A stretch of 64,000 nt of DNA from G963663525 sp963663525 (GTDB lineage Bacteria; Myxococcota_A; SURF-8; G963663525). Below the pieces are notes generated by a model. It did not search any database. It had not been told where the DNA came from and worked only from the letters and a program-made list of their open reading frames with translations. Location: the NCBI GenBank assembly GCA_963663525.2, contig CAXXHC010000002.1, forward strand, positions 484,764-548,763, written 5' to 3'. Positions 34,490 through 41,802 of the stretch are shown in pieces (position 1 is the first letter of the stretch; the number at the start of each line of letters is the position of its first letter). The position numbers and the translations under genes were made by a program.

Positions 34490-35287
34490 ATGAAGCGAAT
34501 CACCCTCGCTGCCGGAACTCTGCTGCTTCTTTTCGTCCTGGTTGGCGTCACCTGGGCGCAACTCAAGCCCCCGATCATCGCCGACGTCGAAACCGGGCAT
34601 CAGAAGGTGATGTACTCGGAATCCGGCAAACATCTGTACGACCTGCGCTGGACCCAGACCAAAACCGTCGAGGACGGTCGGACCCTCGTCAAGTTCAGCA
34701 GTCGCGGCAACAATACCCTGAAGGGTGAGGAGCGCGTGGAGTGGACCGAAGAATCCCTCGCGGAACTGACCTCGAAAGGGTTTCGGACGCTCTCCTGGAA
34801 AAAAGACAGTTCGGGAGCCGAAAAGGAAAGCTGGAAAATCACGTACAACTGGCAGAAACACGAAGCGGAATACGTCTACCAGGACCACCTAAAAGATAAA
34901 AAAGAACGAAAAGTTCTCAAATTTTCCGCCAATACGTTTCCCAGCGACGCCATGTTCGTGCTCCTGCGTGGCTTTCCCTTCGAAAAAGGCGAAGGCTACA
35001 AGATCGAAGGAGACTTTCTGCTGACCGACGGCTCAACCCTCTCCGGCGCGATCATCCACCGGGGCGAGGAAAAACTGAAAACCGCCTTCGGCGTGCTCGA
35101 CGCCTACAAGCTCGAAATGAAACCTTCGGGATTGACAGGAGTTTTCGCTCCTACGATGTACCTCTGGTACAGTCGCAAGCCGCCGCACGTGTTTCTCCGC
35201 TTCGACGGTCGGGACGAGGGCGTGTTCAAACCCCGCACCACAAACGTGATGGTGTCGTTTTCTCCCGAACCCTGGGTGCATCCGTAA
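34490..35287 (+). CDS. Exported protein of unknown function (DUF3108-like)
   Basis: 265 residues from the ATG at 34490 (GGAG about 8 bases upstream, lying right after the terminator T run). A signal peptide ends VGVTWAQ. The mature part is beta-rich, with a YxLRW-type early strand and a late FGVLDAYKLEMKPSG segment that recalls the DUF3108 family of periplasmic proteins. No enzyme motif is visible. If the upstream terminator is an attenuator, this gene is what it controls. Confidence 0.7.
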   Translation: MKRITLAAGTLLLLFVLVGVTWAQLKPPIIADVETGHQKVMYSESGKHLYDLRWTQTKTVEDGRTLVKFSSRGNNTLKGEERVEWTEESLAELTSKGFRTLSWKKDSSGAEKESWKITYNWQKHEAEYVYQDHLKDKKERKVLKFSANTFPSDAMFVLLRGFPFEKGEGYKIEGDFLLTDGSTLSGAIIHRGEEKLKTAFGVLDAYKLEMKPSGLTGVFAPTMYLWYSRKPPHVFLRFDGRDEGVFKPRTTNVMVSFSPEPWVHP

Positions 35288-35363
35288 ACCGGCTTGACGA
35301 AAACCCGGTCGGAACGGTATCTTAAGAATGTTCGAGACTTCTGGGGAAACGAGGACACCGAGG

Positions 35364-36830
35364 GTGAAACATCGAATCGTCGCCATGTTGTTGGGAATCG
35401 TAGGATTCCTGCTTTTCGCTCCTCACGCACAAGCGGAGGAGAATTATTTCGACTTCCGTCATGCCGATCCTTCGGCGGTGATCCTGCCTTCGGACTATGA
35501 AAAAGAACGCGAACACAATAATCCGCCCGATCCCGGTCCCGAACTGTACCTGGAAGTCCGCAACGTTCCGTTGTATTTCTTCCAGGAAGCCCCCGAAGGC
35601 ACCCCGGCGGAACTGTGGGCAAAACTCTTCGACAGCGCCTACGGCGGAAAATGGCCGGAAAAACAGGAAATCGACGCGACCTGGCGCACGAGGATCGACG
35701 CCTCGATGCCGATTCCCACCATCGAGGCGCACGACCGCCCCGACGACTCCGGCGACGCCGTGGAAATCGTAGCCGAATGGCGGCGCGACGACGGCGGGGC
35801 GTTTACGTCGGACGATTTCGTCACCATGCGGCAGAAGGTCGAAACGGTGGAGTTGCTCCGGGCCGACGATCCCGCAGGCCCCTGGACCAAGGTGGCCGAC
35901 GTTTCCCGATACAATCACGACCGATTGGCGGACCTCACGTACCTGCACAAAGCCTATTACCGCGTCATGAGTGTCCGAGGCCGTTTCTACCGCGCAAGCG
36001 ATACGATCGGCCCCGTAGAGGCCAAAGCCAACTGGTTCTACTTCGGACGCATAAACCTGCTGCTGGCCGGGCTTTTTCTCGCCGCCGCGATTCTATTTTA
36101 CATCCGCAAGGCAAAGTCGGGCGGAGACATCCCCATCCGACGCATTCACGGTCTCGAAGCCATCGACGACGCCATCGGACGCGCCACGGAAATGGGGCGA
36201 AAAATCCTCTTCGTACCCGGCATTATGGATGTGGACGACCCCCAGACCATCGCCGGGCTGACAATCCTAGGCCACGTGGCCCGGTATTCCGCCGATTACC
36301 ACACCGAATTGGAAGTTCCGGTATCGCGCTCGATGGTGATGGTCACGGGCCGGGAAGTGGTGAAAGAAGCCTACCTGAAGGCTGGTGCCCCGGAAGAATA
36401 CCGAGAGGACGCCATCCACTACCTCACCGACGATCAATTCGGCTTCGCGGCGGGCGTGGACGGCATCATCGTGCGCGAAAAACCGGCGACGATCTTCTTT
36501 CAGGGTTCGTTTTTCGCCGAATCGTTGATTCTCGCGGAAACGGGGCATTCGGTCGGCGCGGTGCAGATCGCGGGAACGGCACAGGTCACGCAGCTTCCGT
36601 TTTTCATCACCGCCTGCGATTACACCCTGATCGGAGAAGAACTCTATGCCGCCTCGGCGTATCTTTCCAAAGAGCCGAAATTGCTGGGTTCTTTGAAGGG
36701 CCAGGATCTCGGCAAGGCGGTGGCGCTTGTATTTCTGGCGTTCGGGGTGGGCGTCGCCACGCTGGGTTCGCTCGTTTCCAGCCCGTTTCTCGTCTCGCTG
36801 TTCCACAATCTTTTGCTCGTGGCGGATTGA
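35364..36830 (+). CDS. DUF6754 membrane protein
   Basis: 488 residues from the GTG at 35364, chosen for GAGG upstream and a clean signal peptide (ending PHAQA); an ATG at 35328 would lengthen it by 12. A periplasmic beta domain resembling FN3 (about 100-220) is followed by a membrane segment (INLLLAGLFLAAAILFYI), a cytoplasmic domain with the conserved RIHGLEAIDDAIGRATEMG and GKILFVPG-like text, and a C-terminal membrane segment. The family is found in several bacterial phyla and has no known function. The cytoplasmic part looks globular and could be a sensor or scaffold. Confidence 0.8.
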   Translation: MKHRIVAMLLGIVGFLLFAPHAQAEENYFDFRHADPSAVILPSDYEKEREHNNPPDPGPELYLEVRNVPLYFFQEAPEGTPAELWAKLFDSAYGGKWPEKQEIDATWRTRIDASMPIPTIEAHDRPDDSGDAVEIVAEWRRDDGGAFTSDDFVTMRQKVETVELLRADDPAGPWTKVADVSRYNHDRLADLTYLHKAYYRVMSVRGRFYRASDTIGPVEAKANWFYFGRINLLLAGLFLAAAILFYIRKAKSGGDIPIRRIHGLEAIDDAIGRATEMGRKILFVPGIMDVDDPQTIAGLTILGHVARYSADYHTELEVPVSRSMVMVTGREVVKEAYLKAGAPEEYREDAIHYLTDDQFGFAAGVDGIIVREKPATIFFQGSFFAESLILAETGHSVGAVQIAGTAQVTQLPFFITACDYTLIGEELYAASAYLSKEPKLLGSLKGQDLGKAVALVFLAFGVGVATLGSLVSSPFLVSLFHNLLLVAD

Positions 36831-36877
36831 GTGCGCTTTTTGAGGATTTGTTACCATTTGGACGAAATGTTGATGAA

Positions 36878-37690
36878 ATGACGCGATTTCTGCTTTTTTA
36901 TGGGATGTTGTTTTGTCTTGGATCGTGTTTGCAATGCGGGGGAAACCGCTCCCTTCACGTGAGCGACGCCACCTCCGTCACCCGTCCCGCCTGGATTCCC
37001 CGACCCAACCGGGAACATCCCGACTACCTGTACGTCACTGCCGTCTGTCACGACCAGAACGGCTTGCAGTCCGGGCGGCGCTGTGCGCTGTCTTCGGCAC
37101 AAAGGCAGTTGAAACAGGAACTTGGCGCGGAGAACGTACAGGTCAAAGGCTCGTTCGTCGAGGATGAATACTCCGAAAAACGGGGCGGCAAACTGGATGT
37201 CTGGCTGCTCGTCGCCTACCCACGCGCCGAAATTCGAAACGCGGAAATTCTCGTACAAAATCGGGTGCTTTTGGGCTATGTGTGCCAAGCGGACCCGCCA
37301 AGCGCCTGTGCCTCGGAGTTCAAGGAGCGCATCGAGCAAACCGTCACCACGACAGGTATGGAACTGGCCCCAAGTTATCTCCCGGAAGAAATGATGACCA
37401 CCGCTCGCAAACAGCCGGAATCCGTCGTACATCATGCGAAAGACGCCGAAGCGGCAAAGTTGCTGCTTGTGGGATTGGACGCGGAGTTCATCTCGGAAAT
37501 GGACGGCGAATTTTACGCCAAAGGCTCCGCATGGTTCCGCCTTGTCGATGCCCTGGACGGCAAAATCCTGCAAACCTTCGAAACGGGCGAAGTCAAAGGC
37601 GGGCATTATTCGAAAGAAAAAGCCCTTCGCAAAGCCCTGGAAAAGGCTTTGGAGGAAGTCTCCCCGGCGCTCTCCACGTTACCTAAATAA
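36878..37690 (+). CDS. Lipoprotein of unknown function (LPP20/FlgO-like)
   Basis: 270 residues from the ATG at 36878. The N-terminus MTRFLLFYGMLFCLGSCLQC contains candidate lipidation cysteines at 17 and 20. PAWIPRPNREHPDYLYVTAVC followed by an Ala/Gln/Leu-rich helix recalls LPP20-type lipoproteins, and the second half has a TolB/FlgO-like helix-strand pattern. Its stop codon faces the stop of the thioredoxin-PEGA gene at only 3 bases distance. A piece of its 3' end is repeated after the second thioredoxin-PEGA gene, showing that it was part of a duplicated segment. Confidence 0.75.
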   Translation: MTRFLLFYGMLFCLGSCLQCGGNRSLHVSDATSVTRPAWIPRPNREHPDYLYVTAVCHDQNGLQSGRRCALSSAQRQLKQELGAENVQVKGSFVEDEYSEKRGGKLDVWLLVAYPRAEIRNAEILVQNRVLLGYVCQADPPSACASEFKERIEQTVTTTGMELAPSYLPEEMMTTARKQPESVVHHAKDAEAAKLLLVGLDAEFISEMDGEFYAKGSAWFRLVDALDGKILQTFETGEVKGGHYSKEKALRKALEKALEEVSPALSTLPK

Positions 37691-37693
37691 CGG

Positions 37694-39622
37694 TTATTGC
37701 GCGGGAACCATTTCGTAATGCTGTTCCTGGTAGGCTTCGAGTTTGTCGAGTCTTTTATTGATCCTAGACAAATGAGCAGCAGAAATTGAACCCATAATTA
37801 CAGTCGTTGCCAATCCTCCTCCAATCGAATATAGCAATAAATTCCAAACCGAATCACCTCCTACTCCCATGAATCCCAAAGTGACCATCGTTCCACCCAC
37901 TGCAAACAAACCAAAACCAACTCCTACTGCGATTTCATTGCTTTTTTTGTACTTTTTATACTCGCCCAACAAATACTCATCGAAGTCTATCTTTTCGGAA
38001 TCGTCAGATTTCGCATAGGCTGCGTATTCAGTATAGGTAAGGTCTGTGTCCACAACTTCCGACATTTCTTCAACCATCGCCTTGTTTTTCGGCACCACTT
38101 CCATATCGACTTCCAGTTTCAATTCTTCAAGAGGAGCCAGACCGATGCTTTTCTCCTGCTTGACGAAACCGGGATGCTCGAAACGAAGCTGATAGGATCC
38201 GGCTTTCAATTGATGGTAAAAGCCGTATCGTTGTTCGTTTTTTTCGGTTCTCATCCATTCCCAATTAAATTTCTTGCGATCCAGTTCTTCATCATTCGCA
38301 AACAAAGTCGTTTTTTCAGGCCGCATCATAACTTGCAAAGTCCCCGACTCCATATCCAGAATGATTTTCTCGGCAGTTTCTTTGTACGGGTTGTTCTCTG
38401 GAAAGTCGGTGAGGAATGTCCTCAGAATGGATTTCCGCTTGGCAACTGAAAGGCTTTCATCCTGGCTCAGTGGGTAGACAATCTGCCACGCCTGATACAA
38501 CGAGCGGCTATACTCCATCTTTTCCTGTTCCCGCTGCTTTTTTTCCTGCCACATGCGCTCGTATTCCGAAGGGGCTTGGCTTTCGGTCCTCAAACCGTCG
38601 AACGCCGGAGCTTCTTCGGAACCTTCCATCTTCATCTTTGGAGCTTTTTTCATCTCCAAGCGCATCTTTTCATATTCCGAGACTGCCGGTGCCGCTGCAA
38701 CCTGCGTTGGAGCACTTCCGCCCTTAGATGCTCCTCCCTGCGCCACCGGAACTACTGCGGGTGCCGATTTCGGCAGGTTGGATTTGCCGACGAGGCTTTC
38801 CACCAATACACGCACCGCTTCCACCACCGCCCCTTGCAACCCTCTTGCCCCTACGCGAGCCTTGGCCGAAGCCGTCATGCAGCCTTCTTCGATGGAGTAC
38901 AATTGCAAGACCAACGTTTTTTCTTTACCAAACGTAAGAACTTTGATTTTCAACTCGGAATTCGCGCTGACTTCTTTGCCCAACTCGCATTGGGACGTAT
39001 CCGCGTAATTCATGTTGTGACTGGCTTTTTTGATGCGCCGCAACTCCTGCTTGTCCAGTTCATCCGCCACAAGGTCGAACTTCGCCGACTCGCGAAGCTC
39101 CGAACGCACCATCTCCTGCAGCGCTTTGCCCTTTTTCACTTTTCTTCCGTTTTCGTCGGAGGGAGCGGAAACGTAAATGCGCGGGGCCTGCCGGAAATAC
39201 ATCTTGACGATGGGAACGATCTGCTCGATATGCGCATGACTGGCCAGCAGATTGCCCTGCCAGGAGAACAAAAACGCCTCGGGAAGCTTGCTGACGCCAA
39301 ATTGATCCTGAATGCTGCTGTCGAAATCGCAGACGATTTTATCGGGATTCCAACCAGGTGGAGAGCAGCTTCCGCCCTCCCCCACCGAAACCACGATCAA
39401 TCTCAAACCCCAGTCACGGTACTTTTTGTGGAGTTTGTCCCATTGCGGCACCGCTTTCTGGCAGCCCGTACACCAGTCCGCGTAGAACTCCACCACCACA
39501 AGCTTCACCCCCGGTCGACGAAGTTCCGCGGAAACGTCGAGTTCGTCCCAAGCCTGCGCCGAAGTTATACATGCTGTGAAAACCGCAAAAAGAACTCCGA
39601 GAAACAAACCACAACGTGTCAT
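37694..39622 (-). CDS. Thioredoxin-fold/TolB-like/PEGA envelope protein, copy A
   Basis: 642 residues. The signal peptide is residues 1-24 (ending SAQA). A thioredoxin-like domain (25-160) has the redox pair C51-TG-C54 (WCTGC). It is followed by a TolB/FlgO-like domain (about 175-285), a low-complexity Ala/Lys/Glu linker, a PEGA-type strand (GSYQLRFEHPGFV, about 480) and two C-terminal membrane segments (about 570-620). The mix suggests a redox-active protein anchored by its C-terminus in the inner membrane. The substrate is unknown. It is a paralogue of the next gene upstream and shares nearly all domains in order. Confidence 0.82.
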   Translation of the reverse strand: MTRCGLFLGVLFAVFTACITSAQAWDELDVSAELRRPGVKLVVVEFYADWCTGCQKAVPQWDKLHKKYRDWGLRLIVVSVGEGGSCSPPGWNPDKIVCDFDSSIQDQFGVSKLPEAFLFSWQGNLLASHAHIEQIVPIVKMYFRQAPRIYVSAPSDENGRKVKKGKALQEMVRSELRESAKFDLVADELDKQELRRIKKASHNMNYADTSQCELGKEVSANSELKIKVLTFGKEKTLVLQLYSIEEGCMTASAKARVGARGLQGAVVEAVRVLVESLVGKSNLPKSAPAVVPVAQGGASKGGSAPTQVAAAPAVSEYEKMRLEMKKAPKMKMEGSEEAPAFDGLRTESQAPSEYERMWQEKKQREQEKMEYSRSLYQAWQIVYPLSQDESLSVAKRKSILRTFLTDFPENNPYKETAEKIILDMESGTLQVMMRPEKTTLFANDEELDRKKFNWEWMRTEKNEQRYGFYHQLKAGSYQLRFEHPGFVKQEKSIGLAPLEELKLEVDMEVVPKNKAMVEEMSEVVDTDLTYTEYAAYAKSDDSEKIDFDEYLLGEYKKYKKSNEIAVGVGFGLFAVGGTMVTLGFMGVGGDSVWNLLLYSIGGGLATTVIMGSISAAHLSRINKRLDKLEAYQEQHYEMVPAQ

Positions 39623-39742
39623 TTTCTTTTTCCCCCGAGAAAAAGCGATCGATCCCTAAATATTTGGATTTGTCAGTTGCTGTAATACAGTATCCAAAAT
39701 TGGCATAGGGTGTCAATTTTTTCGGTTTTTTTTGAGAGAAAC

Positions 39743-39787
39743 CTCCGAAAGGCCTCCCCGGCGCTGGCGTCGTTGCCTAACTAGCGG
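39743..39787 (+). pseudogene. Remnant of the lipoprotein gene's 3' end
   Basis: On the plus strand, the bases before the TAG at 39781-39783 read LRKASPALASLPN, which matches the C-terminus of the lipoprotein at 36878-37690 (LRKALEKALEEVSPALSTLPK). The alignment continues past the stop codon into the reversed 3' end of the thioredoxin-PEGA gene (CGGTTATTG). No upstream part of the lipoprotein gene is left here. It is a footprint of tandem duplication of the convergent gene pair. Confidence 0.6.
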
Positions 39788-41575
39788 TTATTGCACGGGA
39801 ACCGGTTCGGGATGCTGCTCCCGGTAGGTTCTGAGTTTGTCGAGTTTCTCGTTGCCCTCGATGATGTTGGGAATTCCCAAAAAGCTTCCCAGCAAAACGC
39901 CCTGGAGAACTACCAAAGTGCCTATTCCGCAAAGCAATCCGGTCGTGGTGGAAGAGGTCTCCAGCAACGCTCCGGTCAGTATCAACGGAACCCCGAAACC
40001 CAGTCCCATTCCATACCCCAGACCCACTCCGAGTTGACCGTCCTTTTTCTGTTGTTTCGATTGATCGATCATGTATGTAAGGAAATCTTCCTGCTTCGCT
40101 CGTTCGGATATTTGATAGTTTACATACTCCCGATACGTAAGATTGGTTTCCAGCACTTCGGAAAGGTTTTTTACAAGAGCTTTTTGTTCCGGCACCACCT
40201 CCAACTCGATTTCCACTGTCGATTTTTCTTGAAGAACGATTTCTATGGTCTTTTCTTGACTGACGAAACCCGGTTGTTCGAACCGAAGGGTATACGATCC
40301 CGGCTTGAGATAATGAACGAAACCATACTTGTATTGACCGCTTGCTTCACTTTGTAGCCATTTTCTGTCCATTTGCGATGATTTTGTCTCCGTATCGCCA
40401 ACCTTCAATGTAAATTCCATAGGCTGCACGATAAGTTGGAGATATCCCGACCCAAGCCTTTCTATCAGCTTTTTCAGCACGTTTGTCTGGAAGGCGCTGT
40501 GAGGGTAGCCTTCCAGATATTTTTGAAGGATTTCAGTCTTTTGAGTGGCCGACAATCTCGTGTCTCTGTAGATTTCGATGACGGTTTTGATGGTATTGTT
40601 GTTTTCAGGATTCGGTTCCCAATAGACATGGTATTCGTAAAAAGTCGGAGTCTTTTTGTTATTTTCTTCCGCCGGTTTCCGGACAAATGCCTTCGTCTCC
40701 AACTGCTCGATTTGTCTCGGCAATTCGTGCCTGCCAATCAATCGCTCCACAAGCACGTTCGTGGCCTCCACGGCAGCCGTTCGTAGCCCTCTGATACCTA
40801 CACGGGCTCTGGCCGAAGCCGTCATACAGCCTTCATCTACAGAATAAAGCTGGAGCATCAGCGTTTGTTCTTCTCCGAACGACAACAGCTTGATTTTCAA
40901 TTCGGAATTCGCACTGACTTCCTTGCCGAGTTCGCACTGGGCAGCCTCGGAATAATTCGGGCTATAGCTGTCTTTCCGGATACGCCGGAGTTTCTCTTTT
41001 TCCTCTTCGTCGGCTACCACGTCGAATTTCGCCGCTTCGAGAAGCTCCGACCGGACCATTTCCCGCAATGCGTCACCATCCTCGCATTCCTCGCCGCTTT
41101 CATCGGTGGGGTCCGAAACAAAAATGCGCGGGGTTTGCCGAAAATACAGATTTACGATGGGAACCACCTGTTCGATTTGCGCATGGCTGGCCAGGAGATT
41201 TCCCTGCCAGGAAAACAAAAACGCCTCGGGAAGTTTTCCCACGCCGAACCGCTCCTGAATGGAGCCGTCGAAGTCGCAGACGATTTTGTCGGGATTCCAG
41301 CCGGGAGTGGAACAACTTCCGCCCTCCCCCACCGAAACGACGATCAGCCGCAAACCCCAATCGCGGTATTTTTTGTGAAGTTTGTCCCATTGAGGAGCCG
41401 CCATTTTACAGCCCGTACACCAGTCGGCATAAAATTCAACGGCGACGAGCTTGACACCCGGACGGCGTAACTCGGCGGAAACATTGAGATCGTCCCAAGC
41501 CTGCGCTGGCGAAACAAAAAATGTCAAAACCACAAAGAGAATTCCGCAAAACCAATCACGCGTAATTTTTTTCAT
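39788..41575 (-). CDS. Thioredoxin-fold/TolB-like/PEGA envelope protein, copy B
   Basis: 595 residues from the ATG at 41575 (an upstream TTG at 41587 is possible). The order is the same as copy A: signal peptide ending SPAQA, thioredoxin domain with WCTGC, TolB-like domain, shorter linker, PEGA strand (GSYTLRFEQPGFV), two C-terminal membrane segments. The thioredoxin and TolB-like parts are nearly the same as in copy A, while the middle linker and the C-terminal membrane part have diverged. It is upstream of copy A with a 166-bp gap, so each may have its own promoter. Confidence 0.82.
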   Translation of the reverse strand: MKKITRDWFCGILFVVLTFFVSPAQAWDDLNVSAELRRPGVKLVAVEFYADWCTGCKMAAPQWDKLHKKYRDWGLRLIVVSVGEGGSCSTPGWNPDKIVCDFDGSIQERFGVGKLPEAFLFSWQGNLLASHAQIEQVVPIVNLYFRQTPRIFVSDPTDESGEECEDGDALREMVRSELLEAAKFDVVADEEEKEKLRRIRKDSYSPNYSEAAQCELGKEVSANSELKIKLLSFGEEQTLMLQLYSVDEGCMTASARARVGIRGLRTAAVEATNVLVERLIGRHELPRQIEQLETKAFVRKPAEENNKKTPTFYEYHVYWEPNPENNNTIKTVIEIYRDTRLSATQKTEILQKYLEGYPHSAFQTNVLKKLIERLGSGYLQLIVQPMEFTLKVGDTETKSSQMDRKWLQSEASGQYKYGFVHYLKPGSYTLRFEQPGFVSQEKTIEIVLQEKSTVEIELEVVPEQKALVKNLSEVLETNLTYREYVNYQISERAKQEDFLTYMIDQSKQQKKDGQLGVGLGYGMGLGFGVPLILTGALLETSSTTTGLLCGIGTLVVLQGVLLGSFLGIPNIIEGNEKLDKLRTYREQHPEPVPVQ

Positions 41576-41740
41576 CGCCTCTCGCAAAGATCTCGGAGAA
41601 AAGGAATGCCCTGTTTATGTTTTACTCTGGATGACGTTGCGGAGAATGTAACCGGATTGAAAGTGGATTGTCAATTTGTTCACATCGTAAGAAAAAGCAA
41701 AAAGAGAGAAATACGGTTTTCCCTCCTGAAGCCAAGGGAA

Positions 41741-41780
41741 TAAAAAAAACACCCGGCTCTCGCTCGTGAGAACCGGGTGT
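41741..41780 (-). terminator. Intrinsic terminator of alaS
   Basis: ACACCCGG (41749-41756) pairs with CCGGGTGT (41773-41780), with a second short inner stem CTC/GAG; read on the minus strand it is followed by eight T residues. It lies 22 bases after the alaS stop. Confidence 0.9.
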
Positions 41781-41802
41781 AAAATGGAATTTATCAGTTT
41801 TT

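Noticed and set aside
35615..36877. A long plus-strand frame that continues into the lipoprotein gene at 36878
   Set aside because: Its first 420 codons are a shadow of the DUF6754 gene in another frame; only the part from the ATG at 36878 has a lipoprotein signal and normal composition.
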